64,000 nucleotides of DNA from NCBI RefSeq assembly GCF_014107495.1, contig NZ_CP041969.1:6063501-6127500 (forward strand). Reading direction: 5' to 3'. Shown one piece after another: positions 1 to 8,717 of the stretch; position 1 is the stretch's first letter; each line of letters starts with the position of its first letter. The notes beneath the pieces are model-generated. The model made no database searches and was not told where the DNA came from. It saw only the letters and a list, made by a program, of their open reading frames with translations. The position numbers and the translations under genes are program-made. The DNA is from Cohnella cholangitidis (lineage in GTDB: Bacteria; Bacillota; Bacilli; Paenibacillales; Paenibacillaceae).

Positions 1-870
1 GCCTACCTTTTTGGCTTCTCTCACAACTTCAAGTACCGCAAAACCTGCCTTACTATTGTTGTATTCCACGAAAAGTCTCGGCAAGCTGCCTTTTGCAAAA
101 ATAACCTTGGTAAAAAGTGTGCCGAGAAGGGCCGGTGGAATTTTAGTCAACAAGAGAGAAATGGCATCAAGCTTTGCACCTCTTGCTTTAAGTACAGGGA
201 TCATTTCCCTCATACTCAACCCAACATTGGAAAAGGATTCCTTATGGTTCAAGAGCGCTGGAAAACTTCCCCTTTTCAACACCTCGGTCTCCATAGCTGC
301 ATTCATGGCAAAGTGATTCCATAGCCAGTTTTGCATATCCTTTATCCAATTAATTTTAAAATGGGCACTTTCAAATAGTTCTTTGACCTTGTTGTTAATA
401 TGCTCAGTGCCTGCCCGTGGTTTTTCTAGAAATACCATTTTCAAAAAGCCGCCTTTAAGCTTATTGTCAGATATGCCGCCTCCTGCTCCGGGGAAGCCAA
501 AGACAACATTGTTCATAGACAATGGTGCGATCGATGATTTCAAATCTTGCCAAATGTTATTGAATATGAGGATAGGGGTATTTCCTGCGGCAGTTGATAG
601 GAATTGTGCTGCTTCCGGAAGCTGTTCCGTGTTGACACTCACAATAATGAGATCATAATTGGGAAGCATCTCCTCATGCAGCTTGACGCTCCAGCTTTCT
701 TTTATGAGCTTTTTCCCTCTTCGTGCGTCCCACATTTCAAGCTCTATACTGCTTCCTAAGGTTTCTTTTCTCCCCTTTCTAACGTAAAACTCCACTGTAT
801 GCCCTGCCTGTTCAAAAGCCCACGCATATTGGGTCGATATTACCCCTCTGCCGAAGAATAAAATTCTCAT
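1..870 (-). CDS. Ketopantoate reductase-like NAD(P)-dependent oxidoreductase (3' end cut by window edge)
   Basis: Reading the minus strand from an ATG at 870 gives 290 codons without a stop up to base 1, so the gene continues outside the window. The ATG is preceded by a clear GGAGG. The N-terminus (MRILFFGRGVISTQYAWAFE) is a Rossmann nucleotide-binding turn with G-x-G-x-x-S in place of the usual GxGxxG. A TIIVSVN-like strand follows near residue 75 and an N-x(n)-G-FPGAGG stretch near 110-130, as in 2-dehydropantoate 2-reductase (ApbA/PanE) family proteins. Paralogues of this family often do not act in pantothenate synthesis, so the substrate is open. It is divergent from the tetR gene at 1018 and shares the operator-containing gap with it, which suggests TetR control. 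Confidence 0.8.
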   Translation of the reverse strand, partial: MRILFFGRGVISTQYAWAFEQAGHTVEFYVRKGRKETLGSSIELEMWDARRGKKLIKESWSVKLHEEMLPNYDLIIVSVNTEQLPEAAQFLSTAAGNTPILIFNNIWQDLKSSIAPLSMNNVVFGFPGAGGGISDNKLKGGFLKMVFLEKPRAGTEHINNKVKELFESAHFKINWIKDMQNWLWNHFAMNAAMETEVLKRGSFPALLNHKESFSNVGLSMREMIPVLKARGAKLDAISLLLTKIPPALLGTLFTKVIFAKGSLPRLFVEYNNSKAGFAVLEVVREAKKVG

Positions 871-901
871 GTTCGCCTCCCTAAAATAGTTGATAATCCT
901 T

Positions 902-930
902 GTTGTTGATCCAACAACGTGTTGTATAAT
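902..930 (+). promoter_or_regulatory. Promoter with overlapping inverted repeats (probable TetR operator)
   Basis: TTGTTG (903-908), a 16-nt spacer and TATAAT (925-930) form a sigma-A-like promoter for the tetR gene at 1018. It is covered by two overlapping dyads: GTTGTTG-ATC-CAACAAC (902-918) and ACAAC-GT-GTTGT (914-925). The position fits autorepression and control of the divergent reductase gene. The link to this particular TetR is inferred from position only. Confidence 0.6.
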
Positions 931-1017
931 AATATTGTATGCATTCACTATACGGTCATCAACCATCAGATTTTTATGATCTGTCGGATAATCGATTGAA
1001 CAGAAAAGAGGCAAATC

Positions 1018-1584
1018 ATGAAGAAGCAGCCTGAAATTACGGACAAAACAAGGCAAGCCTTTATCCATGTATTCTGTGATTTATATAGCCAAAAACCAAT
1101 CGAAAAAATATCTATTCAAGAGATTGCTAACCAATCAGGATATAATCGCAGTACATTTTATCAATACTTTACAGATATCTATGAGTTACTGAACTACGTT
1201 GAAGAGAAGGTTTTGAAATCCATCAATGAGGAAATGGCAAGCAGGGAGCTTTCTACGCATACTTTCCAAGATGCGCTTCAATGCTTGGAAAATGCAGAGG
1301 AAATTTCAGTTCTTAAAGCCCTCTTAGGCGACTATGGTTCTGTTCATTTTGTTGAACGCCTGAAAAGAGAAATTCCCTTTGAAAGATTGATTGTGGGCCT
1401 TCCAACAAATGAGGTCTTAGCGCCATACCTGATTGAGTTTTACATATCAACATTAATCTCTTTGTTTCGCCTTTGGATACGCAACGGCAAAGATTTATCG
1501 TCGGAAGAATTGGTCAAGCTGATCGATAGCCTATTCGCAAATGGGATAAAACCGTATCATATCTTAATCAAAGGTGAGGGTTAG
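1018..1584 (+). CDS. TetR/AcrR family transcriptional regulator
   Basis: The protein has 188 residues. The N-terminal 60 residues hold the TetR helix-turn-helix, with ISIQEIANQSGYNRSTFYQY as the recognition part (about residues 30-50). The C-terminal ligand domain resembles the TetR_C_7 type seen in Firmicutes proteins such as DhaS. An AGAGGC ribosome binding site lies just upstream of the ATG. The gene is divergent from the oxidoreductase at 1-870 with inverted repeats between them, so autoregulation and control of the oxidoreductase are likely. The ligand is unknown. Confidence 0.88.
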   Translation: MKKQPEITDKTRQAFIHVFCDLYSQKPIEKISIQEIANQSGYNRSTFYQYFTDIYELLNYVEEKVLKSINEEMASRELSTHTFQDALQCLENAEEISVLKALLGDYGSVHFVERLKREIPFERLIVGLPTNEVLAPYLIEFYISTLISLFRLWIRNGKDLSSEELVKLIDSLFANGIKPYHILIKGEG

Positions 1585-1596
1585 TTATGCCAAAAA

Positions 1597-1665
1597 ATGA
1601 CAGAGAAGCTAAAGGATACACTTGTGGCGCTTGCCTCCGAGTTAATGAAATATCATCAAGCTTAA
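1597..1665 (+). other. Possible 22-codon remnant or small ORF
   Basis: The reading MTEKLKDTLVALASELMKYH and two more residues looks protein-like (amphipathic, coding-type codons). It lacks a convincing ribosome binding site and ends directly before a strong hairpin. It may be the tail of a gene lost by deletion between tetR and the PfpI-like gene. No function can be given. Confidence 0.2.
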
Positions 1666-1666
1666 T

Positions 1667-1703
1667 AACTTCACTGACAGCAGCTGTCAGTGAAGTTGTT
1701 TTA
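1667..1703 (+). terminator. Hairpin terminator after tetR
   Basis: AACTTCACTGACAG (1667-1680) pairs perfectly with 1684-1697 over a CAG loop and is followed by GTTTTA. It separates tetR from the DJ-1/PfpI gene at 1749. Confidence 0.7.
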
Positions 1704-1748
1704 TGATAAGGATTGTTACCGACTAATTTTGATGAGGAGTACTTAAAA

Positions 1749-2375
1749 ATGAATCGTACCGTATATCTGTATGTGTTTGATACCATGTCCGATTGGGAAA
1801 TCGGTTATGTAGCCGCGGAGCTGAACTCGGGAAGATACTTCAGAAAGGGGCTGGCTTCAGCCAAGATAGTCACCGTTGGGATCGAAAAGACCCCAGTCAC
1901 GACAATGGGCGGATTGAAATTAATGCCTGACCTTATAGTGGAGAAGTGCAGCATTCAAAGCGATGACGCCCTGATTTTACCCGGTGGAAATACGTGGACA
2001 GAAGCGATTCATATGCCCATATTAAACATGGCCGAGAGGTGTGTACAGGAAGGGATCGTAGTGGGAGCCATTTGCGGTGCTACCTTCGGACTTGCTCAAG
2101 CTGGCTTGTTGGATTCACGTGGGCACACAAGCAATGATTTGGCCTACCTCAAAATGGTTTGCCCTTCTTACACGGGCGAAGACTATTACAAAGTGGAATC
2201 GGCTGTCACCGATGGGACATTGATCACTGCATCCGGAGTAGCTCCCTTAGAATTTACGGTTCATGTGTTAAAAGCACTGGATGTATGTGCTCCCCAAACC
2301 TTAGACGCTTGGTATCATCTTAATAAAACGCATGAAGATAAATATTTCTACGAGTTAATGAATTCCATCCAATGA
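1749..2375 (+). CDS. DJ-1/PfpI family (class I glutamine amidotransferase-like) protein
   Basis: The protein has 208 residues from the ATG at 1749, chosen because GAGGAG sits 9 nt upstream; an earlier in-frame start at 1713 has no such site. The fold signature is the nucleophile elbow GAICGATFGLAQAGLLD near residue 100, with Cys flanked by small residues, and LILPGGNTWTE near 80. Such proteins are close to YajL/ThiJ and YdeA-type members, which range from amidases and glyoxalase-like enzymes to chaperones. It stands alone between two hairpin-bounded units, so context gives no substrate. The family call is firm and the activity is unknown. Confidence 0.85.
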   Translation: MNRTVYLYVFDTMSDWEIGYVAAELNSGRYFRKGLASAKIVTVGIEKTPVTTMGGLKLMPDLIVEKCSIQSDDALILPGGNTWTEAIHMPILNMAERCVQEGIVVGAICGATFGLAQAGLLDSRGHTSNDLAYLKMVCPSYTGEDYYKVESAVTDGTLITASGVAPLEFTVHVLKALDVCAPQTLDAWYHLNKTHEDKYFYELMNSIQ

Positions 2376-3072
<697 letters not shown>

Positions 3073-3124
3073 CCCAACGATCTGGTACTAGAAACCCAAA
3101 CTTGCGTGCTCCATGAAGCGAAAT

Positions 3125-3143
3125 AGTACCGGTACGCGGTACT
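3125..3143. repeat. Inverted repeat AGTACCG-N5-CGGTACT
   Basis: A 7-bp perfect dyad lies in the gap between the ferredoxin and the YlbF-like gene. Related GGTAC sequences occur nearby at 3086-3090 and 3190-3194. It may be an intergenic repeat; the function is unknown. Confidence 0.35.
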
Positions 3144-3290
3144 AATCGATGTCTGCGAGCAATATGGGGTAAATTAGTTCCGTCACGCGGGTACAACTTA
3201 GGTCTCTAAGGCGCGTATAGGGACGAGTTAGCCGATAAAACCGAGTAATTCAAGCCCGGTTTTAAAGCGAATAATACTAGATTCTAAAAT

Positions 3291-3340
3291 GGGGCTAAGT
3301 CGGAAGATCTTGATTGATCTTCCGACTTAGCCCCAACTTT
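3291..3340. terminator. Bidirectional terminator between fer and ylbF-like gene
   Basis: A perfect 19-bp stem (3291-3309 with 3316-3334) with a 6-nt loop is flanked by AAAAT on the left and AACTTTTT on the right. The genes on both sides converge on it. Confidence 0.85.
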
Positions 3341-3348
3341 TTGCCTTC

Positions 3349-3780
3349 TTATTGAGCTCCGCCGCAGCTTCCGCCGCAGCTTCCGCCGCAACCGCAACCG
3401 CCTTTTTGCAATTCATTCGGTTCTGGCAGTCTGTCCAACTCTACGGTTTTGGTGAAATACTGACTGATCAGGCTGTGCATTTGACTGAATTCTCTCTGCG
3501 CGTATAGAAACTTGCGAATAACGTCGTTGGCGTAAATCGCAGCCTCTTCCTGTTGGTATTCGGCCACTTCCGTCTCCGTTAACGCCAAGCCTTGGTTCTC
3601 TTTGCGCTGCAGCGAGTGATGCTTCTCCATAAAATGTTCATATTGTTGTATCGCCAGTTCGTCCGAAGCGAAGTGATCGATCATGATCTTTAATGGCTGA
3701 TAGCTTTCTTGTTGCAGCAGAGCCGTGCAAAGTTCCTCCATTTTCTCCAAGACAGCACCCGTGTCCAGATGAATGACCAT
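3349..3780 (-). CDS. YlbF/YmcA (Com_YlbF) family protein with Cys-rich tail
   Basis: The protein has 143 residues, starting at the ATG at 3780 behind GGGGAGG; the reading upstream of this lies beyond the inferred transcription start. The body is an all-helical YlbF/YmcA-type domain (residues about 8-115). The C-terminus is unusual: GGCGCGGSCGGSCGG, four cysteines in a Gly/Ser tail. In Bacillus subtilis YlbF, YmcA and YaaT form a complex that carries Fe-S clusters, so metal or cluster binding by this tail is a reasonable guess. A perfect FNR-type box upstream (3862-3877) implies anaerobic induction together with the divergent reductase operon. Confidence 0.8.
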   Translation of the reverse strand: MVIHLDTGAVLEKMEELCTALLQQESYQPLKIMIDHFASDELAIQQYEHFMEKHHSLQRKENQGLALTETEVAEYQQEEAAIYANDVIRKFLYAQREFSQMHSLISQYFTKTVELDRLPEPNELQKGGCGCGGSCGGSCGGAQ

Positions 3781-3834
3781 CGTAAAAGCCTCCCCTATTG
3801 TGTGACGACATTTCGAACCGATCGGCTCCACACA

Positions 3835-3877
3835 ACTGTACAACGAACCTAGGCGAATAACTGTGACACGACTCACA
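3835..3877 (-). promoter_or_regulatory. FNR-type box and -10 for the YlbF-like gene
   Basis: TGTGA-CACGAC-TCACA lies at 3862-3877. Read on the minus strand, TACAGT at 3840-3835 forms a -10 whose centre is 32 nt from the box centre. This predicts a start near 3828 and a box at -41.5, the classical activating position for FNR/CRP proteins. Confidence 0.75.
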
Positions 3878-4099
3878 TCTGCGAATCGGAAAATGTCAAT
3901 CAGGGAATTCCCTATCTTTTCCGAGGGATTTCTATCGTATTACGATATAAATTTCATTCGATGTTCAGGGTTTTCCCCGGTGAAAATCAGAGCTTCTCCC
4001 GATAACCAAACGCGGGTGAAGGAGTTAGAATTGGGGTATAAACATACGCAAGAGGTATCGGTTACAGTTCTGTGAACCTGCTTAGAGAATAGTTCGTTT

Positions 4100-4143
4100 T
4101 GTGAGCCTAATCACAGAGACCACCCTAACAAGCGTGTTGTAAT
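4100..4143 (+). promoter_or_regulatory. FNR-type box and -10 for the reductase operon
   Basis: TGTGA-GCCTAA-TCACA lies at 4100-4115 and TGTAAT at 4138-4143. The centres are 33 nt apart, so the box lies at about -42 of a start near 4149-4150. There is no -35 element, as expected for an activator-dependent promoter. A further half-site (TGTGAA) is at 4072-4077. Confidence 0.78.
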
Positions 4144-4175
4144 ACATGCAGACGATACGGAAAAGGAGAATGGAC

Positions 4176-5216
4176 ATGGATCGAGCTTTTGCGTCAAAAT
4201 TCGCCAAAATGGTTTTCTTGACCGTCATCGGTGTCATTATTCTGATGTACATCGGATCACGTTGGTTTACGCACATCGATTTGGCTTTATACGGCTATAT
4301 GGTCGGCACGTTCGTGTTTATAGCCGGGTTCTATTATCGGTTCCTCGCATGGGCCGAACGGCCGCCGACTAAACTGATCTTGAAAAAAGGGATCAAGCTG
4401 CTGTTCCGTAAGTCGACCCCGCAAACGACGGCGGAGCATTTGGTTACATATCGGTTTATTTGGAATCGCGGCTGGTACCGTTGGACGCAGCACGTCTTGC
4501 TCGGTTGGGGGTGCATCCTGTCGTGCTTCGTGACTTTCCCGCTCGTGTTCGGGTGGATGTACTTCACGATGGATGACAACGGCTACTACACGGTCGTAGG
4601 ATTCGGAATCGACATTATGAAAGTGCAGGCTGACGGAATTTTGGCGTTTCTGTTCTATAACGCGCTTAACATTACGGCGTTTATGGTGATCGGAGGCGTC
4701 AGCATGGCGCTTTATCGCAGGCTTAAGGATATGCAAGCCCGCGCGGAGCAGACGTTCGCCTATGATTTTCTTCCATTGTATCTTTTGCTGTTCATCAGCG
4801 TTACCGGTTTATGGCTTACGTTCAGCAACGTGTTCCTTCACGGGTTCGCTCATCCGCTCATGAGCGTCATTCACCAATGGTCGGTCATCCTCACTTTGAT
4901 TTATTTGCCTTTCGGCAAGCTGGCCCATATTCCGTTCCGTCCGATGAGCGTGCTGGCGCGCAATTATCGCGAGCATTACGGGGAGCAGCAGATGAAGGCG
5001 TGCAAAGTGTGCGGAACCGAATTCGTATCGGCGGAGCAATCCAATGACGTCATTGCGGTATTGAAACAGAACGAGATCGAATTCAGCATGAAGGAAGGCT
5101 TCCATCTGGCGGAGTTGTGCTTGCCTTGCAGGCGCAAATATCGCATGTCTCGCTTCGCCGGAATTCCCACTCATGAGATCAAGATTAAGGAGGCTAACCA
5201 GAATGCCAGAGGATAA
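4176..5216 (+). CDS. Membrane cytochrome b-like subunit with C-terminal Cys ribbon
   Basis: The protein has 346 residues from the ATG at 4176 (AAGGAG 7 nt upstream); the ATG at 4170 is too close to the site, and 4146 precedes the inferred transcript. There are about six hydrophobic segments (near 12-28, 37-58, 105-130, 152-178, 198-220 and 228-250). Histidines in or near them (H106, H222, H226, H233, H251) could ligate heme b. The last 80 residues are soluble, with CKVC (276-279) and CLPC (315-318), a zinc-ribbon or redox-type four-Cys site. As first gene of the operon it is the likely quinol-side anchor for the molybdenum reductase. The heme assignment is inferred; NarI and HdrE are only analogies. 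Confidence 0.7.
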   Translation: MDRAFASKFAKMVFLTVIGVIILMYIGSRWFTHIDLALYGYMVGTFVFIAGFYYRFLAWAERPPTKLILKKGIKLLFRKSTPQTTAEHLVTYRFIWNRGWYRWTQHVLLGWGCILSCFVTFPLVFGWMYFTMDDNGYYTVVGFGIDIMKVQADGILAFLFYNALNITAFMVIGGVSMALYRRLKDMQARAEQTFAYDFLPLYLLLFISVTGLWLTFSNVFLHGFAHPLMSVIHQWSVILTLIYLPFGKLAHIPFRPMSVLARNYREHYGEQQMKACKVCGTEFVSAEQSNDVIAVLKQNEIEFSMKEGFHLAELCLPCRRKYRMSRFAGIPTHEIKIKEANQNARG

Positions 5217-7386
5217 ATTCTTCAAAGTCGTCGCGAACAAACATCATCCTAGCGAATCGCTCGTTCCCACCCATTGCGCTTATTGCGGGATGCAATGCGG
5301 AATGAACCTTCGCGTAGACAAGTCTACCAACAAAATCATAGGCGTGGAGCCTCGATATGATTGGCCCGTGACGCTAGGGAAGATGTGTCCTAAAGGCGTG
5401 ACCGCCTACCAACAAACGAACCATGACGATCGATTGCTTCGTCCTTTGATTCGCGATAACCCGGCATTAAAAGGTACAAAGGAAGGGTTCCGCGAGGCTA
5501 GCTGGGAAGAAGCTTACGATCTGATCGTCAGGAAATTCCATAACCTGCAAGCTTTGCACGGCAAAGATTCGTTGTCCGTATTCAGCGGCGTGTCCATGAC
5601 GAACGAAAAATGTTATTTGACGGGAAAATTCGCTCGCGTTGCTTTACAGACAAGATACATCGATTACAACGGCCGGTTCTGCATGTCAAGCGCGGCTGCG
5701 GGCTTCATGCGTTCGTTCGGCGTCGATCGGGGATCGACATTGCCGTGGACGGACTTGCATGAAACGGATTGCTTGTTCATCGCGGGGAGCAATACGGCCG
5801 AATGTCACCCAACGTCGATGTTCCGCGTCTGGGAAGTACAGAATCGCGGAGGCTACTTGATCGTCGCCGATCCGAGGGAGACGCCGATCGCCAGAAGAGC
5901 CGATATTCATCTGGATTTGCGACCGGGAACCGATCTTGCGTTAGCGAACTGCATGGTGAACCTACTCGCGCAGAACGGATATGCGGATGAGGAGTTCGTG
6001 AGGCTGCATACGAACGGATACGATGAAATGCTCGAAGTGGTAAAAGAGTTCACTCCGGAATATACGAGCGAGATCACCGGGATTGCTCCCGAGAAGTTAA
6101 TTCGAGCGGCCGAGATTTACGGGAAGGCGCCCAATGCGGTCGTCATGTTCGCTCGCGGAATCGAACAACAGCACAAAGGTTCCGATAACGTGTCCGCCTA
6201 TACGAATATGTGTCTCGTCACCGGTAAGATCGGACGTCCCAAGTCGGGAGTCGCGACCTTTACCGGTCAAGGGAACGGACAGGGCGGACGCGAACACGGA
6301 CAGAAGGCGGACGCGCTTCCGGGTTATCGCAAAATAACGAATCCGAAGCATGTCGAAGAGGTATGCAAGGTGTGGGGCATTCAACCGGAGGAAATGCCGC
6401 AACCAGGGGTATCGGCTTACGAGATGTTCGAGTTGATGACGGATAAAACGATTCGCGCCTTGTACTTGCTTTGTTCTAACCCGGCAGTATCCGCGCCGAA
6501 TCAAAATTACGTTCGCGAAGCTTTCAAAGGCTTGGATTTCATGGTTTGCGCCGATTTCTATTTATCGGAATCCGCCGAATTCGCCGATGTAGTCCTGCCT
6601 GCCGTGACTTGGTCCGAGGATGAAGGGACCGTTACGAATTTGGAGGGGCGGATCATCAAGATCAACAAAGCCCAGGAACCGATCGGACAGTCGAAGCCCG
6701 ACTGGCTGATCCAGGTTGAGCTCGCGGAGAGACTCGGACGGGGGCAATACTTCCGCCATCTTAAGACCGCGAGAGACGTCGCGGACGAATTCCGTCTCGC
6801 CTCCAAGGGAGGGTACGCCGATTATTACGGTGCCACGTGGGATAAGATCGAAAAGCAGAACGGCGTCTTCTGGCCGTGCAAGAACGAAGAGGATCCCGGC
6901 ACTCCGCATATGTTCTTGGACAAGAAGTTCTACTATCCGGACGGAAAGGCGAAATTATGCGCGCTTCCTTATCGGCCGCCCGCGGAAGAGCCGTGCGAGG
7001 AGTATCCTCTGCGTTTAACGACGGGCCGGGTCGTCTATCATTATTTGTCCGGTAACCAGACTCGCAGAATCAAATTCCTCAAAGACATGTGCCCGGAGCC
7101 TTACGTCGAGGTTCATCCGATACAAGCGGCACGGTACGGGATCGTTCACGAAGAAGTCGTCAGACTCTACTCGCGTCGCGGGGAAGCCTTCTACAAAGTT
7201 AAAATTACCGAAGCGATTCGCGAGGATACCGTGTTCGTGCCTTATCATTTCGGCCATGATCAATCGATTAATTTGCTGACGATTCCCGCGCTCGATCCGA
7301 TGTCCCGCATGCCGGAATTCAAAGCGTGCGCGGCGCAGATCGAGAAAATCCCAGTCCGATCTCCCGTCGAAGCTGGACGATCCTAA
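5203..7386 (+). CDS. Molybdopterin oxidoreductase, NasC/NapA-type (probable nitrate reductase catalytic subunit)
   Basis: The protein has 727 residues. The start at 5203 has AAGGAGG upstream and overlaps the previous gene by 14 nt. N-terminal C25-x2-C28-x3-C32 with C62 (MCPKG) binds a [4Fe-4S] cluster. The sequence RFCMSSAAAGF places Cys160 as the molybdenum ligand, as in NapA and assimilatory NasC/NarB enzymes rather than the Asp of NarG. Further bis-MGD domain motifs include FARGIEQQHKG, GQGNGQGGREHGQKAD and a C-terminal Molydop_binding domain (LTTGRVVYHYLSGNQTRR). No signal peptide is present, so it should be cytoplasmic. NarK and NirK neighbours favour nitrate as substrate; another oxyanion or formate is not excluded. 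Confidence 0.88.
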   Translation: MPEDKFFKVVANKHHPSESLVPTHCAYCGMQCGMNLRVDKSTNKIIGVEPRYDWPVTLGKMCPKGVTAYQQTNHDDRLLRPLIRDNPALKGTKEGFREASWEEAYDLIVRKFHNLQALHGKDSLSVFSGVSMTNEKCYLTGKFARVALQTRYIDYNGRFCMSSAAAGFMRSFGVDRGSTLPWTDLHETDCLFIAGSNTAECHPTSMFRVWEVQNRGGYLIVADPRETPIARRADIHLDLRPGTDLALANCMVNLLAQNGYADEEFVRLHTNGYDEMLEVVKEFTPEYTSEITGIAPEKLIRAAEIYGKAPNAVVMFARGIEQQHKGSDNVSAYTNMCLVTGKIGRPKSGVATFTGQGNGQGGREHGQKADALPGYRKITNPKHVEEVCKVWGIQPEEMPQPGVSAYEMFELMTDKTIRALYLLCSNPAVSAPNQNYVREAFKGLDFMVCADFYLSESAEFADVVLPAVTWSEDEGTVTNLEGRIIKINKAQEPIGQSKPDWLIQVELAERLGRGQYFRHLKTARDVADEFRLASKGGYADYYGATWDKIEKQNGVFWPCKNEEDPGTPHMFLDKKFYYPDGKAKLCALPYRPPAEEPCEEYPLRLTTGRVVYHYLSGNQTRRIKFLKDMCPEPYVEVHPIQAARYGIVHEEVVRLYSRRGEAFYKVKITEAIREDTVFVPYHFGHDQSINLLTIPALDPMSRMPEFKACAAQIEKIPVRSPVEAGRS

Positions 7387-7404
7387 CGAAAGCAGGAGGG
7401 ACCG

Positions 7405-7968
7405 ATGAAACAATACTTATATATCGAGATGGACAACTGTATCGGTTGCCGAAGCTGTCTGGCCGCATGCACGCAATGCGGCGGCCACGATCAACGCAAC
7501 CGGAACTACGTATACGACGTGAATCCATTAGTCAATCGCCAAACGATCCCGCTCATGTGCTTGCATTGCGTGAACCCGGCTTGCGCGAGAAGTTGCCCGG
7601 CGCAAGCGATACAGATTACCCCGGAAGGCGCGGTGTTATCGGCACTGGTGGAGAAATGCATCGGATGCCAGAATTGCACGATAGCATGTCCTTACGGGAT
7701 TCCGAAGTTCGATACGGAGCAGAATCTCATGTACAAATGCGACTTGTGCTACGATCGAACGAAAGAAGGCATTCCGCCGATGTGCGCATCGGTATGTCCG
7801 ACGAACACGCTGCAATGGGTTACGGAAGATGAATTGAAAGAGAAGAAAGAGCAGCATCGTCTGGGAAAATGGATGTCCAGCCACGATCCGTATGACCCTC
7901 TTGAGGGCGATACGAACGTGAAAATCAGCTTGCCGGGCATTCTCCAAGGAAAGCAAAAGCTATTCTAA
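7405..7968 (+). CDS. Four-cluster ferredoxin subunit (NrfC/DmsB-type)
   Basis: The protein has 187 residues and starts 18 nt after the catalytic subunit with AGGAGG. It has the regular Cys spacing of electron-transfer subunits of the NarH/DmsB/NrfC/HycB group: CIGCRSCLAAC (12-22), CLHCVNPACARSC (52-64), CIGCQNCTIAC (85-95), and CDLC with a later CASVC (112-130). That allows four [4Fe-4S] clusters. It should pass electrons between the membrane partners and the molybdenum subunit. There is no signal peptide, consistent with the cytoplasmic side. Confidence 0.92.
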   Translation: MKQYLYIEMDNCIGCRSCLAACTQCGGHDQRNRNYVYDVNPLVNRQTIPLMCLHCVNPACARSCPAQAIQITPEGAVLSALVEKCIGCQNCTIACPYGIPKFDTEQNLMYKCDLCYDRTKEGIPPMCASVCPTNTLQWVTEDELKEKKEQHRLGKWMSSHDPYDPLEGDTNVKISLPGILQGKQKLF

Positions 7969-7999
7969 GCAACCATTAAGATGATGGGGGTGAATCCCA

Positions 8000-8539
8000 A
8001 TGGAACAAGATCGGAAAAAGGACAATAATCACGTTCCTTTCGATGAAGATAACTACACGCATAACATTCACAAGGCCAACGAACGCAGTCTGGACCGCCG
8101 CGGCTTTTTGAAAATGATGGTGGGAGCAGCCGGAGTATTCGCCGTATCGACATTGCCTTGGGGGACGATCGCGGTCAAGGAGTTGACCGGACTTCAGAAC
8201 AAGAAATACGCGGACAAGAAAATCGTGGACGTTAACTCGTTGCCCGTGGGAGAAGCAGTAGAGTTTGCGTATCCCGGCGAACACGATTCCGCGTTGCTGA
8301 TCAGGCTCGGCGACAACGAGTTCAAGGCGTATCAAAATGCATGCACCCATTTGAAATGTCCGGTTTTCTGGAGCAAGGAAGACGGAGAGATGATCTGTCC
8401 TTGCCATCATGGCGTGTTCGATCCGAAATCGGGCGTTCCGACGGCAGCGGGTCCTCCCAGAAGGCCTTTGCCCGAGGTTGAACTGAAGCGGGAGCAGGGT
8501 GCGATCTTCGCGACGGGAGTGAAACGATATGAAGCGTAG
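8000..8539 (+). CDS. Rieske [2Fe-2S] protein with twin-arginine signal
   Basis: The protein has 179 residues and follows GGGGGTGA. DRRGFLKM at 32-39 matches a twin-arginine motif and is followed by a hydrophobic segment, so the domain should lie outside the membrane, probably anchored. The Rieske motif is C115-T-H117-x2-C120 and C133-P-C135-H136. C115, H117, C133 and H136 are the cluster ligands. C120 and C135 form the disulfide typical of high-potential, bc1-type Rieske proteins. A Rieske subunit beside a Mo reductase resembles haloarchaeal nar operons and suggests a quinol-oxidising role. Confidence 0.9.
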   Translation: MEQDRKKDNNHVPFDEDNYTHNIHKANERSLDRRGFLKMMVGAAGVFAVSTLPWGTIAVKELTGLQNKKYADKKIVDVNSLPVGEAVEFAYPGEHDSALLIRLGDNEFKAYQNACTHLKCPVFWSKEDGEMICPCHHGVFDPKSGVPTAAGPPRRPLPEVELKREQGAIFATGVKRYEA

Positions 8540-8717
8540 CTACCGCGGGGTTATTTGGTTAAGTCTAGTTCTGCTGCTGAACATTGCTTGCACTCAACAA
8601 ACCGTGAACGCCTTCTTCTACGAGAAATATGAACGGGTTGTTCTGTTCGCGACGTTGAATATCGTATTATTTCCGATTGCCCTATGGATCTATCGCCGGG
8701 AGCGTGACGTGAGATGA
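8529..8717 (+). CDS. Small two-TM membrane protein
   Basis: The protein has 62 residues. Two hydrophobic segments (about 8-25 and 37-55) are separated by an acidic/basic loop and followed by a basic tail RRERDVR. It overlaps the Rieske gene by 11 nt and the transporter gene by ATGA, so it is translationally coupled in the operon. CTQQ after the first segment resembles a lipobox only weakly. I do not recognise the family; a small stabilising subunit of the membrane complex is a guess. Confidence 0.65.
   Translation: MKRSYRGVIWLSLVLLLNIACTQQTVNAFFYEKYERVVLFATLNIVLFPIALWIYRRERDVR

Noticed and set aside
4146-4175. Extended start of the membrane anchor gene
   Set aside because: It lies at or before the transcription start predicted from the FNR box and -10; the ATG at 4176 has the proper AAGGAG spacing.
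6097-7413. Several minus-strand ORFs of 80-135 codons inside the Mo reductase gene
   Set aside because: They are antisense shadows of a strongly coding, GC-biased frame with no start signals or recognisable domains.
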